In this document: positions 6,811 through 15,166 of the stretch, piece by piece | Layout of the letters: each line of letters starts with the position of its first letter | Numbering within the stretch: the stretch's first letter is position 1 | Assembly: GCF_000026985.1 (NCBI RefSeq) | Contig: NC_017390.1 | Coordinates: 2,284,050-2,301,879 of the forward strand | Origin: Erwinia pyrifoliae DSM 12163 | GTDB taxonomy: Bacteria > Pseudomonadota > Gammaproteobacteria > Enterobacterales > Enterobacteriaceae | Reading direction: 5' to 3' | DNA length: 17,830 bases | Translations under genes and position numbers: made by a program | The notes under the pieces: model-generated | What the model was told of the DNA's origin: nothing | Database searches by the model: none | Seen by the model: only the letters and a program-made list of their open reading frames with translations

Positions 6811-7346
6811 CACTTCATCTCCTGATTCGGTTTACCGGTCTGGCCACCGTGCGTGTCGTCATGGTCGTGGTCGTTGTACTGCTCGCGTATTTTGCTCAAC
6901 GTGCTGGTTTTATCGGAAATTTCACCGTTGGGTACTTCGAACAACGGCGTATTGAACGTGGCTTTATCCACGGCATTGACAACATAGTGCTTGGTGTTCA
7001 CCTCCACCCGATTGCCACGGCGCAGAACAATGCTGTCACCTTCATCGGAGTACATCGCCACTTCCCCGCTTTTCAGACCGGTAAGCCGGTAACGCCGATC
7101 GGCGACGGTGATCACCACGCCGTGCGAGCGGTCACCAGAAAGAAACAGTGCTATAGCTTCTGCGCCGGGGTGGGCGGCTGCGGTAAAACCGTAGGACTCC
7201 AGATGCTCAACGCTGGATTTGGGGTCACCGGCCACCAGCACCACATCCACCGTCTGGCATTTGGCGGCGCTATTCAGTCCCCGCACCACCGCGCGGGCAA
7301 GCAGATTGGACAGGCCGCGCTGTATTGCTTCCATCGGGTTACGCAT
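6810..7346 (-). CDS. Baseplate spike/assembly protein, Mu gp45-like (gpV family)
   Basis: 178 residues from ATG 7346 (TGATG overlap with the hub gene stop). The N-terminal OB-fold region is followed by GVVITVADRRYRLTGLKSGEVAMYSDEGDSIV, the signature of Mu gp45-type spikes, and then a beta-helical segment. The extreme C-terminus has the histidine cluster NDHDHDDTHGG, with H160 and H162 as an HxH pair. In P2 gpV and Mu gp45 such residues hold an iron ion at the needle tip that pierces the outer membrane. A trimer would sit below the hub protein encoded just upstream. Confidence 0.92.
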   Translation of the reverse strand: MRNPMEAIQRGLSNLLARAVVRGLNSAAKCQTVDVVLVAGDPKSSVEHLESYGFTAAAHPGAEAIALFLSGDRSHGVVITVADRRYRLTGLKSGEVAMYSDEGDSIVLRRGNRVEVNTKHYVVNAVDKATFNTPLFEVPNGEISDKTSTLSKIREQYNDHDHDDTHGGQTGKPNQEMK

Positions 7347-8422
7347 CAAAAATCATCCTCGTCTTGTTTCTTGGCCTTTTTCCGCTTGCCGGGTTTCTCC
7401 GGCTCTGGCAGGTATGCATCCTCCGGCCCCACGCGCAGCTCGGTCACCATGCCGCCCTCATCCTGGGAATACGTCACTTCGGCGATCACCATTTCTCGGT
7501 TGTTAAAATCCAGCAGCGGATCAAACACAATTACACGCTGGTTCGGCTGCCACAGGCTGCCATCCCCTTGCCGCCAGCCCTGCACCGTATAGGTGGCTTC
7601 ATCGGTTCGCGCGGCGCGCTGCCGTGCTTCAAATTGGCAGCGTGACTGACAGGTTGAACCGGTCGCATTGCCGGTTTGCTGGAGGTAATGCGGTCGGTAA
7701 CGGGTGACGCCGCTGTCTTTTGCCGTGGCGCGGATCGCCGAAATCGTCGCCTCACCAAAATCGTCATCCCCACCGGCACGCTGGCCAGCCACCTGGTAAT
7801 CTGAGAACCGGTCGCGAATGCTCTGTTCAGTATCACAACGCAGCACGTTTTCACCCAAGACCAGGGCGGTTGTGGCATGCGTAGTACCGATGGCCCCGAC
7901 CACCAGCCGTCCCTGTGGATCGTCATAGGCCAATGCCTGCTGCTGGCCCAGCAGTTTATTCAGCACCTCATTGACGGTTTCACCGTGATCGGCCTGAACA
8001 CCCTGCAGCGCGCCAGAAGGGGCCCCTGCATCCACCACCGAAACACCGAACGGTTTGGCCAGCTGTTCGGCGATTTTGGCCAACGTCCGACCCGAAAACT
8101 GTGTGGGTGCTGCGGTGCAGTCAATCAGATCGGCTGTCTTGCTCCTGCCAATAAGCCCAAAACTGACCCCGCGAGCGTCATAACGCACAGGTGTCGCCTC
8201 AACCCAGCCGGTGATCACCAGGTCGTCACCGATCAGGACTTCCACGGCATCCCCTTTTTTAACGCGGGGAGCCAGCGGAACGCTGCCGGACTCGCCGGGC
8301 CATTGCCGGGTGATCTGCACGTTGAAGTCTCTGGCCAGACGTTCAATACCGGCGGCAATCTTGACGGTGGTCCAGCCGCCCCACTCGCGGCCACTGACCC
8401 TTAACGTGACGGTATTATTCAT
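7346..8422 (-). CDS. Baseplate hub protein, Mu gp44-like (gpP/gpD family)
   Basis: 358 residues starting MNNTVTLRVSGREWGGWTTV, the typical opening of Mu gp44-type hub proteins. It continues with GDAVEVLIGDDLVITGWVEA (swapped beta-barrel domain), SKTADLIDCTA, and KIAEQLAKPFGVSV. The C-terminal domain ends in a lysine-rich tail (GKRKKAKKQ followed by DEDDF) that is probably disordered. It is the equivalent of T4 gp27 and P2 gpD and connects tube to spike. It overlaps the upstream gene by ATGA and the spike gene by TGATG, and its ribosome site (GAGGG) is rather distant, so coupling is likely. Confidence 0.9.
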   Translation of the reverse strand: MNNTVTLRVSGREWGGWTTVKIAAGIERLARDFNVQITRQWPGESGSVPLAPRVKKGDAVEVLIGDDLVITGWVEATPVRYDARGVSFGLIGRSKTADLIDCTAAPTQFSGRTLAKIAEQLAKPFGVSVVDAGAPSGALQGVQADHGETVNEVLNKLLGQQQALAYDDPQGRLVVGAIGTTHATTALVLGENVLRCDTEQSIRDRFSDYQVAGQRAGGDDDFGEATISAIRATAKDSGVTRYRPHYLQQTGNATGSTCQSRCQFEARQRAARTDEATYTVQGWRQGDGSLWQPNQRVIVFDPLLDFNNREMVIAEVTYSQDEGGMVTELRVGPEDAYLPEPEKPGKRKKAKKQDEDDF

Positions 8423-9720
8423 CGAACGGGAACCCTCAACGGTTGAGCAGGAATAAAGCCGGGGTGTTTCACGGCATTACGCCCGGTAATGTCGGTTTCG
8501 CGTGCGGCGTTGTCATACCAGGTAGCCGCGAGGACCAGTGACGGCAACACCTCTGGCGGCGTACGGGTGACCGTTTTTTCTACCTGAGCCAGGCGTGTCG
8601 AAATATCCCGATTGGTATTCGCACGTACCCGATTCAGAGAGAGGAACAGCCCATCATCCGCCGTGCGCTGCAATTCGGTATCAATGACATGATTGAGTTC
8701 AGCGCGAACCGTGATCAGGTCGTCCCAAGTCACTGGCCGCGACCCGGGGATATCAACACCGGCGTCATTCAGCGCGGGATGTGAAACGACGGGTAATGCG
8801 CTGTCGGGCGTGCGTTGATTAATCGGTGTTTTGGGTTGAGGCAACCGTGTCACGGTAAACGCCGCTTCACTGATCGCCGTGGTGCGGATCGCTTCCGCCA
8901 CATAATTTTGCTGGGTCTTGACGGCCTGAGTGCTTGTACTGTCGGTATTCCAGACGCCACGCGGGGCCAAATCATGTCCAAGCGTCACCCCAGAAAGCGA
9001 ATCGACCATGGTGACCAGGTCGGAAGCATCACCGCTGAGACGATTGCCGGCGCGCCACATTTTTTGCAGGGCATTGACAAAATTCATCCCCGACGAGGGT
9101 GGCATCAGCAGAACAGACAGATCCCCCTGCAGCAAACGTGCAGCAGCGGCGATCCCCTCATCCACCATGGTGAAGGCATCCGCTACGGTATTCAGCATCC
9201 CGGTGGCCCGATCCAACATATCGCTCTGAATAAAATCAGAAAGCCCATCCATACCAAAGCTGGAAAACACCTCACCGATACTGTCATCCAGTGCCGAACA
9301 GGACGAAACCAGCACCTGGCCCGTAGCCACGCCGGACGTCGGAAAGGACAACTCCCCCGCCTCAACGAAACTGAAGCTGACGCGACACATGCGCCCTTCA
9401 GTGTTGCTGTGGCTGACACGAACCTCACCATCTACGCAGATGGCCATTTCGCCATAATAAGGATGCACCAGCGTACCGGAACCCGGCGTATCAACCGCCG
9501 CGATCAGCCGATCGCGCTGGTCAATGTAATCATCACCGATCAAGTAGGCGCTGACAGTGAAGCGCCGGGTGGCCCGCCCCAGATCCTCGGTATAGGGTTT
9601 ATCGCGATTCGGGTATTCATGCGTCTGCACCCGGCGGCCAAACGTGCCTTCATCGCTTTCAATGCTGAACGGCACGCCACGAAACGAGGCGGGCTGCAGC
9701 CTGTTTTTCCATTCAGCCAT
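8419..9720 (-). CDS. Tail protein with DNA-circularization N-terminal domain (Mu gpN/gp43-like)
   Basis: 433 residues from ATG 9720. An in-frame GTG at 9726 overlaps the GGAG ribosome site (9726-9729), so ATG 9720 is preferred. The N-terminus has WKNRLQPASFRGVPFSIESDEGTFGRRVQTHEYPNRD and, later, RRFTVSAYLIGDDYIDQRDRLIAAVDTPGSGTLVHPYYG, the hallmark of the family named after Mu N. The middle is helical, and the C-terminal part (RRTADDGLFLSLNR-type) is proline-poor until LPSLVLAATWYDNA. In contractile phages the protein is structural, near the tape measure/baseplate interface, despite its name. A terminator hairpin lies just upstream, so it may be expressed less than the tape measure unless antiterminated. 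Confidence 0.88.
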   Translation of the reverse strand: MAEWKNRLQPASFRGVPFSIESDEGTFGRRVQTHEYPNRDKPYTEDLGRATRRFTVSAYLIGDDYIDQRDRLIAAVDTPGSGTLVHPYYGEMAICVDGEVRVSHSNTEGRMCRVSFSFVEAGELSFPTSGVATGQVLVSSCSALDDSIGEVFSSFGMDGLSDFIQSDMLDRATGMLNTVADAFTMVDEGIAAAARLLQGDLSVLLMPPSSGMNFVNALQKMWRAGNRLSGDASDLVTMVDSLSGVTLGHDLAPRGVWNTDSTSTQAVKTQQNYVAEAIRTTAISEAAFTVTRLPQPKTPINQRTPDSALPVVSHPALNDAGVDIPGSRPVTWDDLITVRAELNHVIDTELQRTADDGLFLSLNRVRANTNRDISTRLAQVEKTVTRTPPEVLPSLVLAATWYDNAARETDITGRNAVKHPGFIPAQPLRVPVR

Positions 9721-9735
9721 AGTCACTCCAGGCGT

Positions 9736-9756
9736 AAAAAAACCCGCAGAGCGGGT
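9736..9756 (-). terminator. Intrinsic terminator between tape measure and gpN-like genes
   Basis: On the minus strand ACCCGC (9756-9751), a TCT loop and GCGGGT (9747-9742) are followed by six U residues (9741-9736). The hairpin starts at the stop codon of the tape measure gene and ends 6 bp before the ribosome site of the next gene. It is a textbook intrinsic terminator in mid-operon. Either late antitermination reads through it or it lowers expression of the baseplate genes. Confidence 0.85.
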
Positions 9757-11663
9757 CAGGGTTTGGCAAATCGGTTGTAGCCGACATCGTAGGAGATCCC
9801 AGGAGGTAACTTGCTGTCGGTCTGTACCTTCATGCCTGCCGGCATATTCTCAAATTTGAAGGTGAACTCGCCCCCTTGCGGTTGTTGCTGTGGCGCGCCG
9901 ATGGGTTTGAGCAAAGGCGCTGAAGGTTGATACCCCCCCTCACTTGCTTCATTCCGCCGCCAGGGCAGCAGCTTCTTGCCCAGCGCATCGACGCTATCCA
10001 GCCAAGGTAACTCATTCAGCGAACGGGTCACCACGTTATCTTTCAACCAGGTAAAGCGCTCCTCCAGCGGATCGGCGACGTATTCTTTCGCTGTGAGTGC
10101 TGCACCAATCACGCCGAGACGACCAAGCGCTGCACCACCACCACCGAACAACCCCGTCCCCTTGGTGGCCTTGCCCAGCTTGCCCATCTCTTTTGTTACG
10201 CTGCCGATGGAGCTGACCATATCAACGGCCCACTTGAGAGCCATAAAGGCCAGGATCCCTTTCAGGGCGGTTTCCCAGCCGCCAATAGCCTCGACAACCT
10301 TGTTGATCTCCGCCAGGGCGGCTTGAATCGTGGGCCCAACAGTCTTCCAATTCTCGACAATCAGCCCCCCTGCCAGCACCAGCAACGTCACCAGCTTACC
10401 CAGCGGTGACATATTCATGACACCATTGAGCAGGCCGAACGCCTTGGTCACCACGCCCACTGCGGTCGCCGTCCCCAATAGGTAGGCACCAAACTTGGCA
10501 ACAGATTTGATCAGCTCGGGATTTTCCTTCACCCAATCGCGAAGCTTCTCAATAAACGGCATCAGCTTTCCGATACCTTTGTTCAGTGCCGGCAAGAACA
10601 TCTCACCAATCGTCACACTGACCGCGGCCATCTGGTTTTTGAAAAGCTGAATGGCGTTTGCCGTTGTGGCGGCGCGCGCAGCGTACTCCTTCTCCATCGA
10701 TCCGCCATAAGCCTGCTGGTCAGCCACTTTGGCAAAGTTCTTCCTCAGTAAGTCAAGGTTAGTCAGCAGAGGTGCTATTGCCCCCAGAGACTCCTTACCA
10801 AACAAAGCGGTCATCACTGCCGCCTGTTTGGCCTTGGGCACCTTCGCCATAGAGTCCAGCACCTTTAACATGGTGCCCTTGGCATCTTTCTGCATGTCAG
10901 CGGCCAGTGCTTTCGGGTTGATCTTCAATGCCCGAAGCGCTTTCTTCTGCGAAGCCGTCGCTGCACCACCCGCCGTCAATGACAGCATGAAGTTTTTGAT
11001 CCCCGTCGAAGCAATCTCTGACTCTACCCCCATCCCAGCAATGGTTGCGCCCATCGCCGCAATCTCACCGGATGCCACACCGGCGACTTCGCCCAACGGG
11101 CCAATACGGGTCACCACCTCTGAAATTTTGGCGGCGTTCGCCGGACCGGTATTACCCAGGTAGTTAATCTTGTCCGCCAACCCAACAACGTCCGTTTGGG
11201 TCATTTTGAAGGCCGTACGCCACTGCGCCATCATCTGCCCGGACTCTTCGGCGGTCTGATCAAATGCAACCCCCATCTTCACCGCAGACTCAGCGAAGGA
11301 AAGCAGCTCCTCTTTGGCAATACCCGCCTGGCCGCCCGCCGCCACAATCTGCCCTATCCCCTCGGCGGCCATCGGCAACCGGGTGGACAGCGACAGCACA
11401 TCCTCGCTCATCTGCTTGAATTGTTCGGGGGTATCGAAATCCACCACCTTACGCACATCGGCCATAGTCGATTCGAACTGAATGGCCTGATTGATCGGCA
11501 CAGCCATCGCAGTGACAATACCGGCGCCCACGGCAGCCGCGCCGGCCATGATGGAAGAGAACTCTTTGCCAAACCCCTTGATGTTCTTCTGCATCTTCTT
11601 CATGGGTTCGGACAACTGATCGACCGCCGTAATGATCGCCTTTAACTGGAAACTGTCAGCCAC
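9756..11663 (-). CDS. Tail tape measure protein
   Basis: 635 residues from a GTG at 11663, which overlaps the stop of the frameshifted chaperone and has GAGG upstream. The N-terminal part (ITAVDQLSEPMKKMQKNIKGFG) and FESTMADVRKVVDFDTPEQF with LSLSTRLPMAAEGIGQIVAAGGQAG are the hallmark of the phage tail tape measure core domain. ASTGIKNFMLSLTAGG and VMTALFGKESLGAIAPLL also fit. There are hydrophobic stretches at about 38-55 and about 390-440, as usual for proteins that may enter the host membrane. It sets tail length and guides DNA exit. By the rule of about 1.5 angstrom per residue, a tail near 95 nm would be expected. Gly/Pro/Gln-rich sequence marks the C-terminal region. Confidence 0.93.
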   Translation of the reverse strand: MADSFQLKAIITAVDQLSEPMKKMQKNIKGFGKEFSSIMAGAAAVGAGIVTAMAVPINQAIQFESTMADVRKVVDFDTPEQFKQMSEDVLSLSTRLPMAAEGIGQIVAAGGQAGIAKEELLSFAESAVKMGVAFDQTAEESGQMMAQWRTAFKMTQTDVVGLADKINYLGNTGPANAAKISEVVTRIGPLGEVAGVASGEIAAMGATIAGMGVESEIASTGIKNFMLSLTAGGAATASQKKALRALKINPKALAADMQKDAKGTMLKVLDSMAKVPKAKQAAVMTALFGKESLGAIAPLLTNLDLLRKNFAKVADQQAYGGSMEKEYAARAATTANAIQLFKNQMAAVSVTIGEMFLPALNKGIGKLMPFIEKLRDWVKENPELIKSVAKFGAYLLGTATAVGVVTKAFGLLNGVMNMSPLGKLVTLLVLAGGLIVENWKTVGPTIQAALAEINKVVEAIGGWETALKGILAFMALKWAVDMVSSIGSVTKEMGKLGKATKGTGLFGGGGAALGRLGVIGAALTAKEYVADPLEERFTWLKDNVVTRSLNELPWLDSVDALGKKLLPWRRNEASEGGYQPSAPLLKPIGAPQQQPQGGEFTFKFENMPAGMKVQTDSKLPPGISYDVGYNRFAKP

Positions 11664-12071
11664 GTTTCATTTCCTCATCAATGCGGACGGCCTCAGCCTC
11701 CAGCTCAAAAAACCGGCTCAGGGCGAGCCGGCGCAGTTCCAACGGGTTTATTCGCCAGAAGTAGGCTGTGTTGTAGAGTCGTTTTCGGAGTTCTCCTGGG
11801 GTTTCGACCCCGTAAAAAAACCCAGAATTGACATCGAGATAACGAAAATATCGTACAGGGCTAACTGCCTGGCGGACGAAAGCGGGATGCCTGCCAGCTC
11901 CGGGATATACGCCAGCGCCGCAGCAGCGTCCAGCTTGACGACACCCGATTCGGCCAGCGAAAACGGCATGCCAAATTTCGCCACCTGGTCATAGGTGGGT
12001 TCCAGCAGCTCAATAACATGCAGCGTCTCGCCATGTGCCGTGATCGGTTTGCTCAGTGCAATGGGTTTCAT
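11656..12071 (-). CDS. Tail assembly chaperone, -1 frameshifted long form (138 aa)
   Basis: The upstream frame slips back one base on T TTT TTT (11820-11814, zero-frame GGT TTT TTT). The downstream -1 frame then runs for 52 codons: YGVETPGELRKRLYNTAYFW, then RINPLELRRLALSRFFELEAEA and a final MKRG, ending at the TGA 11658-11656. That TGA overlaps the GTG start of the tape measure gene. The extension looks like a real conserved protein, with no independent start, and sits exactly where G-GT type frameshift products precede the tape measure in many phages, including Mu 41/42. The long form is a minor product expected to bind the tape measure during tail assembly. Confidence 0.85.
11748..12071 (-). 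CDS. Tail assembly chaperone, short form (Mu gp41-like)
   Basis: 107 residues (MKPIALSKPITAHGETLHVIELLEPTYDQVAKFGMPF), of the family of small tail assembly proteins that follow the tube gene (Mu gp41, P2 gpE). The start overlaps the tube gene stop by ATGA, and AAGG lies upstream. The last 22 residues after GFF (TGSKPQENSEND and so on) are polar and look dispensable, consistent with ribosomes often shifting frame before reaching them. It acts in the cytoplasm and is not expected in the finished particle. Confidence 0.88.
   Translation of the reverse strand: MKPIALSKPITAHGETLHVIELLEPTYDQVAKFGMPFSLAESGVVKLDAAAALAYIPELAGIPLSSARQLALYDIFVISMSILGFFTGSKPQENSENDSTTQPTSGE
11814..11820 (-). promoter_or_regulatory. 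Programmed -1 frameshift site T TTT TTT
   Basis: Seven U residues in the mRNA, phased as T TTT TTT in the chaperone frame (GGT TTT TTT ACG), form a canonical slippery heptamer. A stretch able to form a GC-rich structure (GGGGTCGAAACCCC, 11810-11797) begins a few bases downstream and may stimulate the shift: GGGGT and ACCCC pair around a short loop. Confidence 0.85.
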
Positions 12072-12424
12072 TGATAGAATCCTTCTTCACCGTGGAATTC
12101 CAGGTCGGCCGTGCCTTCCTCAGGGTTGTGGTTGGCCTCACCGCTCAACCAGGCATTGCCCAGCACGTACACCATGCCGTTTGCCAGCTCGGCGGTAATG
12201 GTCATCGCCGTGGATGACACCAGCTTGTTGATAGGAAACGCCTTCGGCACTTTAAAGGTGCCTTTCACATAAGGGGCACGGTGGGTCTCTTTGTGATCCA
12301 CGTCCCCCGCCAGGCCAATCACATCATCACGGACCACGGTGTTCATCGGCACTTCAATGCCCCCGGTCAGCGACAACTGTTGGCCGTCAATTTTTAGGTA
12401 ACAGGTACCGGCGATCTTAGCCAT
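12068..12424 (-). CDS. Tail tube protein (Mu gpM-like)
   Basis: 118 residues (MAKIAGTCYLKIDGQQLSLTGGIEVPMNTVVRDDVIGLAGDVDHKETHRAPYVKGTF-type sequence), the same length as Mu gpM as I recall it. The pattern of short beta strands with a PYVKGTFKVPKAF element is typical of contractile tail tube subunits. It stacks as hexameric rings inside the sheath and is pushed through the envelope on contraction. It follows the sheath gene with a TGATG overlap and precedes the chaperone gene, the standard order. Confidence 0.92.
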   Translation of the reverse strand: MAKIAGTCYLKIDGQQLSLTGGIEVPMNTVVRDDVIGLAGDVDHKETHRAPYVKGTFKVPKAFPINKLVSSTAMTITAELANGMVYVLGNAWLSGEANHNPEEGTADLEFHGEEGFYQ

Positions 12425-13920
12425 CAGGCGGCCTCCTCGTTGTACTGCAGACGGAATTGATTAAGCAGGGCAAATACCCGCAACTGGTTGATGTAATCCG
12501 GTGGGAACAGCACATCCAGACGACTTGGGTCATTGGCGTTACGCTCAACAATCAGGTACTTCTGGAACATTTCGAAGTTCTCAACGATGCCTTCGCGCTC
12601 AAGCTGGCGATAGGTCGCACACAACTCACCGCGAATCACGGCCGGCGTCACAATGGCCTGACCTGACCCAAAGCGGGTGCCATCGTTAGCCAGCTTTTGG
12701 CGGCCATATTTCGAGGTAATCACCGATTTAAGGCGGCGCAGAACATAGGCGCTGGTGTGCAACGTTTCGCTGTCCAGATAGCTGTTATCTGCCACGCCGT
12801 AAGCGTTTTTCTTGTAGGTGGTGATATCACGCTGGATACGTAAGCTACCGCCTTCGGTGTACGCGGTCGCGATACCGTGGGTCAGAAGCGACTGCTGCTC
12901 AGTAGTAATAAAGCGCTTTCCTGTAGGTGCGGGTAGCGCCCCGTTAAGCTCACCGGTTTGCGTCGGTCGTGCAGGATCGTTTCGTAAAAACACGGCGTCA
13001 CGCGCCAGGCGATAGCCAACCAGCTCATCAATCGGTGTCTGGATATCAGCCTCATAACCTGCAACGGTAATATGCTGGTTGTTCAGCGTGTCACCGAACG
13101 CCACCAAGTCAGACAGAGAACCGCTTCTGGCCGTGTATGCGTGACCGTACAGTTGGCGCATATAGCTCCAGCGCCCGGCCGTATCGTTCATTTCCAGCGC
13201 GATAGTTGCCAGTGATGCTGAATCACTGAACGGCGTGCCGATAAAATCGAACGGCTCATCGCCCATCGCTGCAATCGTGTTACCAAGCTCCGGCGCACCC
13301 GTTCCACCCGCCATAGGCGTGATTACCACGTTGATGCCATCAGGGATATTTTCACCGCCGACTGTGCCGTAATAGTTCAGCATTAGTGGAATATCGTTGC
13401 CAGGCAACCCCCTGTGTCGCGCCGTCAGCGTGATTACTTCGGCTTCTGCGATCGCGGTAACGGGCAGATCGGGATTAGCAGTTATCGCGGCAGTCAGCGT
13501 AGCAGCGGCAGTAGTAGCGCTATCGCCAGTTGATACCTGCGCCTGGACACGTACAACACCAATGTACATGCTGATTGTGCCAGACTCCTGCGCTTTTCCG
13601 CTGATAGTCAAAAACCCTGTGGCAGTGTCCCCCTTAGGTTCTTCAGTAGCGATAACCCAGAGTTCACCAAGCGGATCAACCGCACGGTAGCGCGCAACCA
13701 TACGCGCCAGCTGACTGCCACGCCCGGCCAGTTTTCCGGCCAGTGACGCTGACGGCATGATAGTGAGTTTGTTCTTTACGATTTCACTGCCGGTATTCGC
13801 GCAACCAATCAGCAAAGCGGGGCCGCTATCCTGCGTTGTGTTGGCCTCGCTGTTATCCATCTCTGCCCAGAATAGCGGCACACGAAGGCCGGATGGAACG
13901 GTCGGGAAGGAAATTGACAT
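12424..13920 (-). CDS. Contractile tail sheath protein (Mu gpL-like)
   Basis: 498 residues, close to the roughly 495 of Mu gpL. The N-terminus (SISFPTVPSGLRVPLFWAEMDNSEA) matches Mu-type sheaths. ALLIGCANTGSEIVKNKL, the insert domain with GLPGNDIPLMLNYYG, and the C-terminal conserved block (ITSKYGRQKLANDGTRFGSGQAIVTPAVIRGEL) complete the family pattern. Sheath subunits polymerise around the tube and contract to drive injection. The start overlaps the DUF2635 gene stop as TAATG, and AAAGGTGA upstream is a good ribosome site. Confidence 0.95.
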   Translation of the reverse strand: MSISFPTVPSGLRVPLFWAEMDNSEANTTQDSGPALLIGCANTGSEIVKNKLTIMPSASLAGKLAGRGSQLARMVARYRAVDPLGELWVIATEEPKGDTATGFLTISGKAQESGTISMYIGVVRVQAQVSTGDSATTAAATLTAAITANPDLPVTAIAEAEVITLTARHRGLPGNDIPLMLNYYGTVGGENIPDGINVVITPMAGGTGAPELGNTIAAMGDEPFDFIGTPFSDSASLATIALEMNDTAGRWSYMRQLYGHAYTARSGSLSDLVAFGDTLNNQHITVAGYEADIQTPIDELVGYRLARDAVFLRNDPARPTQTGELNGALPAPTGKRFITTEQQSLLTHGIATAYTEGGSLRIQRDITTYKKNAYGVADNSYLDSETLHTSAYVLRRLKSVITSKYGRQKLANDGTRFGSGQAIVTPAVIRGELCATYRQLEREGIVENFEMFQKYLIVERNANDPSRLDVLFPPDYINQLRVFALLNQFRLQYNEEAA

Positions 13921-14099
13921 TATTCACCTTTCTTCTTGGTGTCCGCCACGGACTTATCCGTGATGACTTCTTCGACATCACCATCCGCAATGCGGCGGTG
14001 CCAGTAGCTGCTTTCTTCGACGTTCCGGCCTTCTGAAGGCAGCAGATCGCCCCGGACAGGGTCAGGAACTGACCGCCCGCGTTTGGGTTTGATTAGCAT
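13920..14099 (-). CDS. Small DUF2635 protein (Mu gp38-like)
   Basis: 59 residues reading MLIKPKRGRSVPDPVRGDLL, then PSEGRNVEESSYWHRRIADGDV. This is the DUF2635 pattern (K-P-x-x-G-x-x-V-x-D-P, L-L-P-x-E-G, Y/F-W-x-R-R-x-x-D-G-D-V) found directly upstream of sheath genes in Mu-like tails. Its role is not established: it is presumed a minor tail or assembly factor. It begins 3 bp after the tail terminator gene and its stop overlaps the sheath start. It is easy to miss because of its size. Confidence 0.88.
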   Translation of the reverse strand: MLIKPKRGRSVPDPVRGDLLPSEGRNVEESSYWHRRIADGDVEEVITDKSVADTKKKGE

Positions 14100-14102
14100 G
14101 GT

Positions 14103-14663
14103 TTACTCGCTGAGTTTTATTTCGGTGTGGTGTTCAGGATTTCCGTCAGGCCCGTTACCTGGATCGATGTAATCCATATCAATGGCGACGGTTTTTAGTT
14201 CATCCAACGTTTCCAGATCGTCCTGTTGCCTGGTGTCTTCTTCAGAAATTTCACGCGTCGATATGAACTCAAACTGGTAATAAAGTCTTCCCCGATCCAT
14301 ATCCAGCAGCTGGCCGCCTGAATAAGCTACCGGCCCGGCATCTTTGTCCGGCTCCCATCCCAGCAACGCCCTCCAGATTTCAGCCCGCACGTCATGTACC
14401 GCATCATAACCAGCGGCCTGCCCGCGCTCGTCGCGTGTATTGTCCAGCACCACGACAACTGCAAAGCCTTCAGTGACGTTCTGCCAGTAATCGGTTAGTG
14501 ACTTCTGTTCAGCGGTAACATCTTCCACAGGGACCACATAAGCGGCTGGCAGGCGCATTTTCCCCGTTTCCGGGATGGACTTAAACTCTGCCGCCCCGGC
14601 CACGTTACCGGCAAAGGTCGGGCAACGCATGCGCAACGCGGCGATCACAAGAGAAAGCTTCAT
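14103..14663 (-). CDS. Tail terminator-like protein (Mu gp37 position)
   Basis: 186 residues (MKLSLVIAALRMRCPTFAGNVAGAAEF at the start). RLPAAYVVPVEDVTAEQKSL, FAVVVVLDNTRDERGQAAGYDAVHDVRAEIWRALLGWEP and YYQFEFISTREI fit phage tail terminator proteins, which cap the tail tube and join it to the head. The C-terminal tail of about 40 residues is acidic (EEDTRQQDDLETLDELKT). The order after the gp10-like protein and before DUF2635 and sheath matches Mu gp37. It overlaps the upstream stop by ATGA. Confidence 0.8.
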   Translation of the reverse strand: MKLSLVIAALRMRCPTFAGNVAGAAEFKSIPETGKMRLPAAYVVPVEDVTAEQKSLTDYWQNVTEGFAVVVVLDNTRDERGQAAGYDAVHDVRAEIWRALLGWEPDKDAGPVAYSGGQLLDMDRGRLYYQFEFISTREISEEDTRQQDDLETLDELKTVAIDMDYIDPGNGPDGNPEHHTEIKLSE

Positions 14664-15166
14664 TTCTTTTTCCTTTCGGGTCGCAGTGAGGTGCGCAGTG
14701 CGCGGCTCAGGACATAACGTGTCCAGGCTTTACGCGACTCCAGCACCTCAGTCATGTAGTTTTTACGTGGCGCAACCTTCCATCCGCTGCCGCCTGATTT
14801 GCCTTTGTGGTGGCTCTTGCGCCTTTTGGCACCGCGACGTACACCAAAAAACAGAAAGGCGGGATAAAAATCACCTTCAATAAGGCGGTTACCTTCTCCC
14901 CGCTTCTGGTTTGGCGCAATGCGCACCATCAGGCCCGGACGGCTTTTTGATGCGCGGGGAACGTAATAGCCGATTGACCGCGCCAGTCTGCCCGTCCTGA
15001 ACCCCGGATACTGTCCCGGTGATGATCGTCCTCGACGCATCACCAGGCGTCTGGCGTCACGCATGTGAACCTGACCAATTTGAACAAAGGCGCGGCGCAT
15101 TTTTGCCCGGTTGAAAACGAGGTCTTTAGGCTGCTCAAAGTCAACGTGCAGAAGCGGCTTAGCCAT
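14660..15166 (-). CDS. Neck/tail-completion protein, HK97 gp10-like
   Basis: 168 residues from ATG 15166 (MAKPLLHVDFEQPKDL), which overlaps the adaptor gene stop and has GGGGAG upstream. A longer frame from 15289 would be antisense-like sequence inside the adaptor gene. The protein is very basic, with GQYPGFRTGRLARSIGYYV (the TGRLARSI element is typical of gp10/gpS-type neck proteins) and an Arg/Lys/His-rich stretch at about 115-135. It ends in a basic tail (RPERKKK). It probably completes the tail or head-tail joint. Family assignment rests on motif and gene order and is less certain than its neighbours. Confidence 0.65.
   Translation of the reverse strand: MAKPLLHVDFEQPKDLVFNRAKMRRAFVQIGQVHMRDARRLVMRRGRSSPGQYPGFRTGRLARSIGYYVPRASKSRPGLMVRIAPNQKRGEGNRLIEGDFYPAFLFFGVRRGAKRRKSHHKGKSGGSGWKVAPRKNYMTEVLESRKAWTRYVLSRALRTSLRPERKKK

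Noticed and set aside
8815..9780. 321-codon plus-strand open frame
   Set aside because: It is antisense to the gpN-like gene, whose protein has a clear family signature. The plus-strand translation is rich in His, Arg and Gly without motifs.
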